NCBI GenBank assembly: GCA_033060915.1
Contig: CM065393.1
Coordinates: forward strand, 5,909,501-5,973,500
DNA length: 64,000 nt
Origin: Euryodendron excelsum
Lineage: Eukaryota > Streptophyta > Magnoliopsida > Ericales > Pentaphylacaceae
Reading direction: 5' to 3'
The notes under the pieces are model-generated. The model worked only from the letters and a program-made list of their open reading frames with translations. It had not been told where the DNA came from and ran no database searches. Position 1 is the stretch's first letter. Every line of letters starts with the position of its first letter. Position numbers and translations under genes: made by a program. This document shows positions 1 to 11,100 of the stretch, one piece after another.

Positions 1-1958
1 AGGCTCGTAGAACCCAATTGAAACCAAGAAGACCAAATGCCTTTGGGCAGTCTAGGCAGTTTTCAGAGATCAGGCGGTCTTCGAAACTAATCGCCGTTGT
101 CGGAGTGACAAAAAAACTCACAAATTTTAAACGGTTTACTTTTGGCGCAAGCTAGCCCGCCAATATGGAATGTTCGTTATACCTCTTGGCATCAAGTAAG
201 TTTTCTAAGATCGAGCGATCTTTGAAACCAACACCACCCTGTCGGAGTGATAGAAACACTAACAAACCTTTAAACTGTTGGAGTGACGAGAATACTCACC
301 AGAACGACACGGGTACGCTGCAAACAACCTGGTGTCATAGGACCAAAATTGCCCTTTGACTATGGCACATTTTTTAAAAAAAAGAGAGACATCAAAAAAC
401 CAACTCTTTACAACCATCGGAGTGATGGAAACACTCGTAAACTGAGGTCAACACCGACTCCTGCTAGGCTTTCTCGGTGAAAAATGATCAAACTGTCCCT
501 TTGGCATGATGACATGTCTTGCGAGAAAGCACAAACTTCTCAAGATGATAACTCCATCCAACCCAACACGTCTTGCGAGAAAGTACCAACTCCTCGAGAC
601 AGTAAGTCCATCCAACCCGACACATCCTCGAGAAAGTACTAAGTCATCGAGACTATAAGTCCACCCTCTATGACTATCCCCTGATAGTCTGGCATGTTCA
701 AGATGCCAATCAAGTCGACTCTAGACCCATTCCGGTGATACCCGATTAAAATAACTATTTTCTCTCCGAGCACTCCGATACGTGTTCAAGAAAGTACTAA
801 CTTCTCAAGACGATATGTCCACCTTTCCAAGACTGTCCCCCAACAATTCAGCATGCTTAATATGCCATCTCAATAAACTTTAGTCCAATTTCAGTATATT
901 CTGGTCAAGATGACCTTTTTGCCCCCGAACACTTCGGCGCATCCTTTGAGAAAGCATTAATCTCTCGAGATGGTAAGGCCACCTTCTCAAACTATCTCTA
1001 AACAGTCCAGCATATTCGATATGCTATTCAAATTTATCTCAGCCCCATTCTAACAAGTTTTAGTCAAAGTGAACATTTTGCCCTTGGTGGCCCAACCATT
1101 TTTTAAACTACACCAGCTTTGGATATCAAGCCGGCATTCATTGGGATACCCCGTTGAACATCCTTGTCTGTTTTCATGTGAGTTCTTTGACTCAAACCAC
1201 TTCTAAATAAACAAAAGCTTCCCAGAGCGTTTCACAGACGCTCTACTAGGGTTGACCTTTTTTTAATTTCCTGATTTAAATGCACCTCAAATGACTTAAG
1301 AAACGTATAAATCAAGAAATTCCTGAAAGCCTTTTCATAGGTCTCTCCATCGATACTACTCAATTAAAAAGATCATTTCCTGAAGAATTCAATCATGTGG
1401 CCCGAAAGTCGCCACTTTGAAAAACCCTTAGAGCATCTCACAGACACTCCCCCAAGGTTGACTTTTTCTTTAATTCCTTGATTAAATGCTCCATCAAACG
1501 ACTTGAGAAATGTCTAAATTAGAAAATTCTCTGAAGCTTATCTGAAGGACCTCCCATTAGTATAGTTCGATTAAGTAGGTCATTTCTCGAAGGCTATAAT
1601 CATATGGCGCAAAAAACTTCATTTCCAAAAACCCTCAAAGCGTCTTACAGATGCTCCAAAAAGCTTATTTTCATGCACGCTTCCCAAAAAAAATATCTCT
1701 GTCATCCAAAATCCTTTAAAGTTCTTTGAGGGCTCTCGGTTCATGAGAAATAGCGGGGGAACATCGTGAATGCGATCAATTTCTCTAAATCTTTCCTAAA
1801 TTGTGCGAATATCAAGGCGAAGTAGCATAAAAGTTTTCGGTAAAAGAGCGTATGTTACATGCGTCTAGATTTTGATCAGATCGTTCACAAACTTTGCTTA
1901 CTCCTAAAGTTAAGGTAGTACAAGGATGTCACGTGGCATCCTATGAGTGGAAGGGTAC

Positions 1959-2018
1959 TGGTGCATGTGCTACATGCACCAGGGAAAATTTTACCTAGGC
2001 ACATGTAGTACATGTGCC
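1959..2018. promoter_or_regulatory. Double palindrome upstream of LTR TATA box (family A)
   Basis: Two near-perfect inverted repeats sit side by side. At 1959-1981 the arms TGGTGCATGT and ACATGCACCA enclose three bases. At 1998-2018 the arms GGCACATGTA and TACATGTGCC enclose one G. They lie 20 to 80 bases before the TATA box. The E-box-like core CACATGTG could bind bHLH proteins, but that is inference. Confidence 0.6.
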
Positions 2019-2037
2019 AGCTCCCAAGAATTTTGCC

Positions 2038-2045
2038 TATAAATA
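2038..2045 (+). promoter_or_regulatory. TATA box of family A LTR
   Basis: TATAAATA, preceded by the palindrome pair and followed by a leader similar to those of the other long LTRs, where the same motif sits in the same place. Confidence 0.7.
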
Positions 2046-2529
2046 TCATGCCACCCCTAGTGTAATTCATACCCAAAAACAGTAGCAAAACTCTACCAAT
2101 TTTAATCCAGAGCCTCCAAAAATCAAGAAAACCCTAAGTTCTTCAAAAATCCAAGCCTTCTCAAATCCATTCTAGCCTATCCAAGCTTAAAAGCACTCAA
2201 CAATGATGGATTGAAGGTGCTTAGATCTTCAACTTCCATTTCTTACATACTTAGAACAAGAGAGTTGTTAGGCCATGCTTAGAGAAAAACCTATGAGAAC
2301 AACCAATTGGGGTATCTTTGATAGGCCTACTTGATCATAGTTGTAAGCACCCCATTTTTTACCACTCGGCAGTCTACACTCCATCCAGACTTGTTTTCAA
2401 GTCATTGTGGGCATATTCTTATCGAATCCAATTCTCTAGGTCCAAATTCCGTCTTTCCATCGCTTCGTGGGCCTGTCAGGCCCAAATAGAGGCAAAATGA
2501 CCAAAATGCCCTTAGGGGCATTGTCCTTT

Positions 2530-2910
2530 CCTTTCCAATTCCAACCCCACTCTCGAGACAGTTTATTCCTTGAGACGGTTCCAATCCAGGCGCGTCTCTT
2601 CGGAGACGATAAGTCCCCTTTCCAACCCCACTCTCGAGACAGTTTATTCCTCGAGACGGTTCCAATTCAGGCACGTCTCTTCGAAGACGATAAGTCCCCT
2701 TTCCAATCCCACTCTCGAGACAGTTTATTCCTCGAGACGGCTTGAACTCAGGCACGTTTTTTCAGAGATTGTAAGACCCCTTTCCAATCCCACTCTCGAG
2801 ACAGTTTATTCCTCGAGACGGTTCCAATCCAGGCGCGTCTTTTCGGAGATGATAAGTCCCCTTTCCAATCCCTCTCTCGAGACAGTTTATTCCTTGAGAC
2901 GGTCCGAGTA
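2530..2910. repeat. 81-bp minisatellite in U3, about 4.7 copies
   Basis: The word 'agtttattcc' recurs at 2560, 2641, 2722, 2803 and 2884, exactly 81 bases apart. Each unit contains a small hairpin; in the unit at 2593-2608 the arms CGTCTC and GAGACG close a TTCG loop. Because 81 is a multiple of three and stops are absent, open frames appear on both strands, but these are repeat artefacts. The corresponding part of the LTR at 18534 has a different period and copy number. Confidence 0.9.
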
Positions 2911-3859
2911 GCGAAACTACTCACAAAACCATTAGAGTAGTGAAAATACTCACAAATAGGTCGATATAGGGAATTGGCAACAAACCCCTGTGTCATGACG
3001 ACCTCCGTTAGAGTGGCGGAAACACTCAAAACCCAGGTCAACACTAGTGTTTGTTAACCCACTTTGGTGAAAAATGACCAAACTGTCCTTTGGACCTTTT
3101 CCGAGACTTTCCGGTCAAGATGACCATTTTGCCCCTAGGCGTCCGAATGCCCCGAGAACCACACCGGCTCTGGGTATCAAACCGGTAACCCTCTGAGAAT
3201 ACTTTTTATAGTATTCTCAACCTTCCTTTACCTTTCCGGATCATTCCGAGTCAGTTCCGGCCAACTCGGTATAAAATGACCGTTTTGCCCCTAGAGGGCC
3301 GGTCTCCTTCTTCGACCACACCGGCTCTGGGTATCAAACTGGTAATGTCCCGAGAATACTTTTTATAGTGTTCTCAACCTTCCTTTACCTTTCCGGATCA
3401 TTCCGAGTTAGTTCCGGCAAACCTGGTACAAAATGACCATTTTGCCCCTAGTGGGCCGGTCTCCTTTTCCAACCACGCCGACTTTGGAAATCAAATCGGC
3501 AACCTCTGGGAACATTCTAAATAATGTTTCCAGATCCCAAGTCTTCTTCCGAGACAATCCGAGTTCGCCCCGGTAGCTTCCTAGTTCGATTGACCGTTTT
3601 GCCCCTAAGGGCCCGGTCAACCTTTCCGACACATCTTATCCTCACTTTTCAAGTCAAATACCTCCAGGACACTATTTTAAGTGGTCCTTCTCCTTTCTAG
3701 CCTTCCGAGTCATTCCCGGCTCCTCCAAATCATTCTCAGACTTTCCGGAGTCACTCCTAGTGAAGCCAGGCTAAAAGTTGCATGGTAGTCACTAGTACAG
3801 GCGCCCAAAACTAGTCAAAGATACGTTGCTTGCCGAATTATAAAGTTTCCTAACTGGCT

Positions 3860-3880
3860 GGCGCCACTAGTAGTGGCGCC
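3860..3880. promoter_or_regulatory. Perfect palindrome upstream of LTR TATA box (family B)
   Basis: Arms GGCGCCACTA and TAGTGGCGCC enclose a single G. Further GGCGCC/GTGGCGCC half sites follow up to 3955, and the TATA box is at 3973. The same arrangement occurs at 19977-19997 in the second family B LTR. Confidence 0.65.
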
Positions 3881-3972
3881 AAGCCAAGAATTGGCTTGGC
3901 ACCCCTCCTAGTGGCGCCAAGAGCAATTTTGCCCTGGCGCCACTGCAATAGGTGCCAGGTTTGTCCAACCTC

Positions 3973-3980
3973 TATAAATA
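3973..3980 (+). promoter_or_regulatory. TATA box of family B LTR
   Basis: TATAAATA followed by 'cagagc', conserved at 20090-20097 in the sister LTR. It marks the likely U3/R region of the 5.2-kb LTR. Confidence 0.75.
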
Positions 3981-4393
3981 CAGAGCGTCATTCAATGTGA
4001 AAAGGGTCTGTAAACTTAACCTAAAAATCATATATTTCGATATACAAAGCTCGAGTACCTCCAAAACCCTAGTTTCCTTAGGTTCTCCAAACCCTAGCCA
4101 CCCTACACAAACCCTAGTCTCCTATACACTCATACACACCCTCATACATTCATATACTAGCCTTCAACCGTCCTTCAAAGACTTGAAGAGCCGCCATCTA
4201 AAGCTTGAAGACAACTCTTGAACATTGAAGACAAAGATCAAGACGAAGACCGAAGACTGCACAGCACGCAAAATAAACAAGAGACACAAGGTAGGATCTC
4301 TATTTAAATTTCCGCACTTACCCCCTCTCTCTTCTCTCTCCGAACCCACTTGGGTTTTCTCTATTTTAATCCCTCATCTCTTTCCCCCCCTTT

Positions 4394-4555
4394 CTTTGCA
4401 TGCTTGAAACAAGGGGATTCCCGGTCCGTGTGTAGGATTGGGCTGTTGGAGAGTCATCGTGTCGGGGGCTTTCTTCTAGTCTAACCAAAGACCACGTGGG
4501 TCCGGCCCCCTTGATTCTGTGGTGAACCCTTAACCTTGTATGTTCACGACCCCAA
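4394..4555 (+). promoter_or_regulatory. Conserved leader box 1 of the long LTRs
   Basis: A block from 'tttgcatgcttgaaacaa' through 'gtgtaggatt', 'ggagagtcatcgtgtcgg', 'ccccttgatt' and 'ttgtatgttcacgacccc' recurs in the other long LTRs: 20510-20672 on plus, and 42105-42240, 49780-49925 and 63835-63980 on minus. It is better conserved than the sequence around it. It lies in the transcribed leader, so a packaging or translation role is possible, but that is inference. Confidence 0.55.
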
Positions 4556-6650
4556 ATTCCATTATGCATATCATAGTCTTGCATCTTCCAAAAACCATTT
4601 TCAAAGTTGTTTTTCAAAACGTTTTCAAACTTGTTTTCAAAATTGCATCAAAATCTCTTTTTCAAAAACTTGTTTTCAAAACCACAATTCTAGGGTGATT
4701 CTAGCCTTTCCATGGCTAGGGTTGCTTTAGGAAAGTGTTACATTAAAAGTGACCTTTTTGGTCTGTATTTTCAAATCTTATTGTTTTCCAAAACCACTTT
4801 CTTAAAGTGGTTCTAGCCCTCTTATGGCTAGAATTGTTTTAGGAAAGTGAGACGTTTTCATACTTTCCAAAAAACTCTCTCTTCAAAAATCCCTTCCTAA
4901 AAATCTCTTTCTTCAACATACTTTCCTAAAACTCTCCTCTTCAAAATTGTTTTCAAAAAACTCCCTTCCAAAATCTATTTTTCAAAACTCTCTTTCTCCA
5001 CTCCTTTCTCCTCAAAATTCGCTTTCTAAAAACACTTCCTAAATTCACTTTCCTAAAAAACTCTCTCCAACAATCTCCTTCCAAAAATCTTTCTAAAAAA
5101 CTCTCTTTCCAAAAATCTTCCTTCTAGAAACTCCCCTCTAGGATTTTTCCTCCCAAAATCTATGTTTCCAAAAACACACTTTCCAAAAACTCCTTCTTTC
5201 CAAAAATCTTTCCAAAAACTCTCTTTCCAAATTCACTTTCCAAAAACTCCTTACTAGGATTCTCTTCTAGAAAACCTTCGTTTCCAAAAACTCACTTTCC
5301 AAAAACTCTTTTCTTGGAGCCCAAGTCAAGCCCTAGAACCTACAACTAGGAAACCCTAATTTTCTTTCCAAAAATATGATTTTCAAATTTTGCCCCAAAC
5401 CTAGGTTTCCAAAATCTCTTGTTTTCACGTCCAAACTATACATATTTCCAAAACCTCTTTTCTACGTCAAAACTATGATTTTCCAAATCTAGGGTTTTTA
5501 GAATCTCCTTTCCAAATCCTTACCAAATCCTGTCTTCCCTTTAGGAAACCGAATCAAATCTCCCCGTTTAGGAAACTAGATCCCGTCCTCCGTTTTTGGA
5601 AACAAAATCAAATCTTTTCTTTTAGAAACCAAATCCAATCCCTTCCTAATCCAAACCTTTCTTAATTCAATTCCTTCCTAACCAATAAGTTTCCTAAACC
5701 TAAACTTTAAATCTTTCTTTAAATTTCAATATCCAAATCTTTCCTAATTCAAATCCTTCCTAAACTTCTACTTTCCTAAACCTTAAGTTTTCAAAACTTG
5801 AACATAAAAATCTTTTCTAAATTTTAAAACTCAACTTTGAAATCTTTCCTAATTCAACTCTTTCCTAATTCTACCTTTTTTTTCAAATCTTAACTTTTCA
5901 AAACTTTCCTAATTTCAAGACTTTCTAAAATTCAAACTCTAAAACTTTCTAAATCCTAAACTTTCTAAATTTCAAATCTTTCTAAAATCAAAACTTTCTA
6001 AATTTGAAACTTTCTCAAGTTAAATCTTTCTAAACCTAAATCTCTCCAAAGTTCTAAACTTTCCAAAAAAACTTCAAAATCTTTCTAAATCTAAAACTTC
6101 CTAAAATGAAACTTTCCAATTTTCAAAATTTTCCTTTTTCAAACCTTTCCAATTTTTAAAACTTTCCGATTTTCAAAACTTTCCTAATTTGGGAACTTTC
6201 CTAATCTGAAAACCTTTCCTTTTTCGAAAACTTTCTAAACTCGAAACTTTCCAATTTCAAAACTTTCCTAAACCTAAAACTTTCCTAATTCAAAACTTTC
6301 TTAATTTGAAACTTTCCAATAATGAAACTTTCCAAAATTAACATTTTCCTAATTCGAAACTTTCCTAATCCAAATCTTTCCTAAATTTCAAGTTTCCAAA
6401 TCTTCCAAATCCAACATTCCAATCCAATCTTCCTTAATCTCAAGTCTTTCCTAGGTCTCCTATCTTTCCTAAGTCTAGGTTTCCTAAACCTTCGTCTTTT
6501 CAAAATAAGTCTAAATCTCTCTCTTCCAAGTTTGATCTTTTCAAATCAAAATTCAATCTTTTCAATTCTAAAATTCCAAATTCTAACTTTCAATCCTCCA
6601 TTCAAAGTTCAATCTCTCAATTTTCTACTTTCAATTTCTAATCTCCTTCT
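4550..6650 (+). repeat. G-depleted, C/T/A-only quasi-repeat tract in the LTR
   Basis: Two kilobases built from variants of 'ctttccaaaaactc' and 'aaactttcctaa', with almost no G on this strand (for example 5880-6440). No gene is present; long apparent frames such as the one starting at 6532 are low-complexity artefacts. The sister LTR has an equivalent tract at about 20690-22400. Confidence 0.75.
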
Positions 6651-6664
6651 TCAAATCAACTCTT

Positions 6665-6752
6665 CTATTTTCAATCAGACTCCGGTCCGAACTATGACTG
6701 ACCTGATTCTCCCAAAAGGATACGTAGGCAACATTCATAGGTGCGGTTACAA
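6665..6752 (+). promoter_or_regulatory. Conserved leader box 2 (TACGTAGGCAAC box)
   Basis: The block 'ccgaactatgactgacctga' ... TACGTAGGCAAC ... 'gtgcggt' is kept in every long LTR here: cores at 6721, 22442 (one mismatch), 8805 and 8947 on plus, and 40480, 47899 and 61941 on minus. The function is unknown. Confidence 0.55.
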
Positions 6753-7352
6753 CACTTTTCAAACTTTCAATTCCACCCTCATGGGTGTGGTTTCCAAAAT
6801 CTTTCCAAATCCCAAATTCCAATCTACTTTCAAAATTCTAAATTTCAAAATTTCTATTTTCGAATTTCTACTTTCAATTTTCAAATTTCAATTCCATCTC
6901 TTCAAATCTATTCAAATCAATTTCAAATCAATCTTTTTCCAAATCTATTTTTCCATTCTCTTATTTTGCACTTGCATACCATGCATCATGTTAGTTTTCA
7001 AGCATTGTTTTTCAAAGTGGATAGGATTGATCATTAGTTAGTTAAAGACTCTCATAGGTGAATCTAGGGTAGATTGACATGTAGGTACCGAAAGGGCGGG
7101 GTAGGGTGATAGCTTAGTGCGTCTTCCCTACACGTAACCAACCTCCGAGCCTAGATCACTGATTTCAAAGACCAAAAGGAGTTATTTTTCTAAAAATGGC
7201 TAAATGTTTTCCAAAGGTTGCCAAACAATCCGTTTTCCTAAAAAAACCCTCTCTTGAGGATGTTTTCCAAAATTATTTTTCAAAAACCCCAAGTGTAGTC
7301 TTCGGATTATTCTTAGTTTTTGAGTGACCTAACTCACCTTAATCAAGTTAGG

Positions 7353-7362
7353 TGGCGACTCC
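7353..7362 (+). promoter_or_regulatory. PBS-like motif inside the LTR
   Basis: TGGCGACTCC lies about 155 bases before the LTR end. The actual primer binding site of the related element at 61257-61274 begins TGGCGATTCC. The motif is kept in the same place at 23066-23075, and on minus at 47378-47387 and 61420-61429. Confidence 0.45.
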
Positions 7363-7516
7363 GAATTTTTTTCGAAAGCCCTTTATTCAAACCCGTTTTT
7401 AATTCAAACCTAGTCGCATTCATTCTTCTAGGAGGGTGAGTTCTAACGAGAGAGTACAGCATTTTTCCCACTTGTGTGAGTATTCCTCGAGTGCGAAAAA
7501 TCTAGGCGCGACAACA

Positions 7517-9630
7517 GTATGGCCCTAAAACCTCTTACAATGTGGTATAGCCTTCAACCTTGTATGATTCATGACCCCTTTGCATTATTATGGTTACCTT
7601 GCTCATGTATTGCTTGTGATGGTCTTGTTTTCATGCTCAAAATTCTTTTTCAAAACCCTATTGGTTCCATTTATAAGTGTTTTACAAAGTCTATGTTCAA
7701 ATGATTTTAAAAAATGGCCTCTAACTTGGAGTTTCTTGAAGTTCAAGCTAAGAACCCTAGAGTTCTATGCCTTAGGAAACCCCTCCTAGAACCCTAACCC
7801 TCACTTTGCATCATTGTATTTTTTACTCTCTTGAGTTGCAAAAAAAGGACTTTCAAAATACCCTCTCCAAGAGAGGTTTTCATTGATTTTCAAAGTTTTC
7901 AAAAATAACCCTCCCTTAGGGGAGGTTCTACATATTTTTGCTCTTTTAAATATTGTGGTTGGAATGGTCCCATGGAATCCCTCTCTTGAGTGATTTCCTT
8001 CAAATTGACCATAGGATTCTCTTGAGTGATTTCTCTCAAATTGACCATATGAATCCTTATTCTTTGAAGTAGTTTTCAACACCTTAAAAGTGATTTTCCA
8101 AAACCCCCTTTTCAAGAAATGGTTTTAAGAAGATCATCTCAATTAGTTTTCATCAAATTAGTTTTTAAAACTACCTATACTATGTTGATTTTCAAAGTTT
8201 TACTCTCGTTCAGTTAATGGTTGTAATGGTTCTATAGAGTCCTCTTTCGAGTATTTTCCCTTACATCGACTATTTGAACCTTACACTCTCTTGAGTGGTT
8301 TTTATAAAGTGGTTTTGTAAAAACTCACAACTCTCTTGCGTTGATTTTCCAAAAGTTTTGACATGCAATGATAATATTTTCTTTACATGAAATCATGGTT
8401 TTCAAAATCCCCTTTTTCAAAGTTCATGTATAATACCACGTTTCTAATACCACTAGGATCAAACCCTAATTCAAAATGACTTTTCAAAACGACCTTCTAA
8501 ACCCTAAGGCTAACTTGACTCTAGTTGTCCAAATCATTTTTCTAAATTATTTTTGGAAAACATGTTTGGAAATATGATTTTGGAATTTGAAGAGGACTTG
8601 CAACAACGGTCAAGTTAACGTGATTCTCGCCAAATGATTGCAAGTCCTATTCGAATGGTGTTTGCAAAACTCTCCAAGTTCAATCCCAAGTCAAAACTCT
8701 TTCAAGCTTAAGTTTCAAAAGAAACCTTTCAAGACTCTCACGAGTCCATTTTCAAATCGGAGCCCAGTCTGAATCATGACTGATCTGATTCTTGTCAAAT
8801 GAGATACGTAGGCAACTTAAAAAAACAGAGGTGCAGTCACCATGTCCTTTAAATGGATACTTTTCAAGAGTACATCAAACCAACCAATTTTCAAAACTCA
8901 CACCGTTTGTCCGAACTATGAAGGATCTAATTCTCGCAAAATAAGATATGTAGGCAACCTTCAAAGAGGTACGATCATAACCCTTTTTAAAAGTCAAATA
9001 CCATTTTTAAAATTTTCAACTCTTTCAAAAGTCTAGCTCCAAACTCTTTTTCAATCTTCCAAAAACTTTTTCAAAACTTGCGTCATGTATTATTCATTCA
9101 AAAAGTGATGATCAAACCCTGTTCTCGAATTTTAAAGTAAGTACCAGTGGATTTTTAGTAACTAGTGATTTAAGTGAGTGAGTTAAGGATGAATAGACAT
9201 GTAGGTATTGAAAGAGCGGGTTAGGGTAATGATCTTAGCACATCTTCTTTACACGTAATCAATATTTGAACCATAGATTTCTAGTTTCAAAAATCAACCC
9301 AAAGTCACGTTTCAAAAGGGTTTTAAAATATTTTTCAAAGGTTCTTGAAAATCTATTTTCTTAAACCTTAAAACCCTTTTAAGAGAATATTTTTTAAAGC
9401 ATTTTTCAAAAATCTAAGTCTAGTTTTTATTATACTTGGTTTTAGGTAACCTAGCACATCTCTAACTATGTTAAGTGACGAATCTAAATTTTTTTAAAAA
9501 ATCTTTATTCAAATTAATTTTAAATTTAAATCCATGTCCTATTTATTTTTTTAAAAAAACAAATTCTAAACGGAAGAGTTTCGTGTTTTTCCTAAACTAA
9601 AGAGACTTAGGTAAAAAACAAGGCACGATG
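7517..9630 (+). mobile_element. Family A long LTR, right part, resumes after nested insertion
   Basis: The sequence starts 'gtatggccc' and continues with 'cttcaaccttgtatga', which matches the leader of the minus-strand LTR at 47235-51924 just where the left part stops. It then carries conserved box 2 twice (cores 8805 and 8947) and the block 'gacatgtaggtattgaaaga' near 9197. The end is strongly decayed; 'aggcacgatg' at about 9621-9630 is the best counterpart of the usual 'ggcgcgacaaca' terminus, so the right border is approximate. No coding region was found. Confidence 0.65.
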
Positions 9631-10929
9631 GGAACCTTTTTGCGACAGCCTTTTACTGTCGTCAGACCTGTCTTTTTGTATTAGCGAGTGGAGCTCCTCC
9701 ATATCCTAGTCTATGCTTGACGGGCACTATGAAAATTGTGGTTTCGTGGCCACGAGGGAGTATTAGTTAAGAGGTCACCTTATCATTACGATAGCGCCAT
9801 GAATGTAAGCATTGATGGCTAGTTAGCGGAAATTTTATCCTAAAAGAGAATTAGAAAGAGGTTGTGGGACACGGGTATCCCTCTCATAAGAACGGCCTAT
9901 TGGACATGTGTCCTCTTTTTATTAATCGTCCTTCACGTGTGTATAGGTCACACGTATAGCCACGCCTATATAAATCTACTATTTCTTGTCCTCTGAGTAA
10001 TAATGTAAAATAATAACTAGAATAAAAAGAGAAACAAGTTGTTTTGCTTATTCATGTTGTTAAACAATAAAAATCATTGTGCTCTTGCAATTTGATTTCT
10101 ACAAATAAAAAAGGAAACCGTTATTCAGATTGAAATATTTTTATTCCTTGACCAAATAGAGATAACCAATTATTTTATGTAAGAACTATACACCAAGCCA
10201 ATCAATAGTGTTTTATTCAACGGGTAAGTATTCATGATCCTGGAGCAAAATATCAAGAGAAGCGTCTCCCAAAGACTAGATAACAAAGAATAATAAAAAG
10301 ACATATTAGAAAAATTAGAATGAAAGAACAATGGGGGAACTTCATTTAATTTTTCGATAATGTTTTACTTAAATTAACTTCTAAATCCATTTTATCGCTC
10401 TCCATGACACAGGTCTGCCCACAAGTAAAATTCGTAAAATTTAATAGGCAGTTACATTTATGACCAATGATAAGTGGCCACGTAAATCCTGTATGAGGAG
10501 TAAGATCACACCAAGCAAACCACCATTCCATGTGTATGATAAGTGAGGTCACACCGGAGCTAACCAACATTCCCTTCCAAAGTTCCAATGGAACGGCAAG
10601 CGAAAATTCACAACTTGCTGGGGGAGGAATTGTATATTAGTTAAGTGCCATTGAACCATCCTTGTGTAATAACTCTTTATTTTTATTATTTATCTTTATT
10701 GTATAATTGGTTGCTACGTACAAGGAATTAATGCATAAAAAATAAAAGTTACTTAAATACATGTATATAAAATATAAATGTACAAATGCAAAAAAAAGAT
10801 TTAATTGCATATATATAAAATAAATACATAACATATAGAGAAGTAGATATATAGGCACTCCCGCTCTTATAGTATTTTGACACTCTCACACTCTCGCTCC
10901 TGCACCGGCACCACGAATAAGTGACTTAG
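9631..10929. other. AT-rich stretch with an LTR-like promoter segment
   Basis: No gene is recognisable. A CACGTG G-box lies at 9934-9939 and TATATAAA at 9967-9974, followed by an AT-rich leader, which resembles the U3/R region of a short LTR. I could not define ends or target duplications. The rest, 10100-10929, is AT-rich without clear structure. Confidence 0.3.
9967..9974 (+). promoter_or_regulatory. TATA-box-like sequence
   Basis: TATATAAA, 28 bases after a CACGTG G-box. The spacing is suited to a Pol II promoter, but no downstream gene is visible. Confidence 0.3.
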
Positions 10930-10937
10930 CGCGTGAA
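10930..10937. other. Left 8-bp target site duplication of hAT element
   Basis: CGCGTGAA, matching CACGTGAA at 14801-14808 except for one G/A change at a CpG. Eight bases is the size expected for hAT transposons. Confidence 0.8.
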
Positions 10938-11100
10938 CAGTGGCAGAGTCAGAAACTTCATCTAGGGGGCACTCTTTAATTACAACCTTAAATTTTTTTA
11001 TTTTTTGTGATCAACAACAATAAAAACAAACATAAACATTTTCAGCCAGAATAAACACAAAATCTTATATATTCAATGATAAAGTTTCTAATGTATCATT

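Larger units (their letters stand above)
1..2341 (+). mobile_element. Family A long LTR, left part (U3, TATA, leader), interrupted
   Basis: This is the first half of an old long terminal repeat whose 5' end lies before the window. It matches the U3 of the better-preserved LTRs here: the 'gctagcccgcca' box near 150, direct-repeat blocks with 'ttttgcccc' and 'atcaagccgg', then palindromes at 1959-2018 and a TATA box at 2038-2045. Its sequence is closest to the minus-strand LTR at 47235-51924, sharing the 'acatgtagtacatg' type palindromes. It breaks off at 2341, where another LTR starts with TG. The homologous sequence resumes at 7517. No coding capacity is visible; short open frames here are chance. 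Confidence 0.75.
2342..7516 (+). mobile_element. Long LTR, family B, probably solo, nested in family A LTR
   Basis: About 5.2 kb from TGTAAGCACC to GGCGCGACAACA. Both ends match the LTR at 18534-23214. It splits an older LTR: sequence before 2342 and after 7516 joins into one continuous match to the LTR at 47235-51924. The flanks do not show a perfect 5-bp duplication (atagt on the left, gtatg on the right), which a small deletion at the right edge could explain. No primer binding site or coding region follows the right end, so I read it as a solo LTR rather than the 5' LTR of an element. Internal order: tandem U3 repeats, palindromes, TATA at 3973, leader, and a G-poor tract from about 4550 to 6650. 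Confidence 0.85.

Noticed and set aside
2402..2911. Open frames of over 110 residues on both strands with repeated peptides
   Set aside because: They follow exactly the 81-bp tandem repeat, whose length is a multiple of three; no start context, domain or codon pattern supports coding.
6532..7041. 169-residue open frame rich in Phe, Ser, Asn and Ile
   Set aside because: It lies in the low-complexity G-poor LTR tract; the sister LTR does not keep the frame.
2342..7516. Reading this LTR as the 5' LTR of an element continuing to the right
   Set aside because: No primer binding site or gag follows; the right flank instead resumes the outer LTR that precedes 2342.
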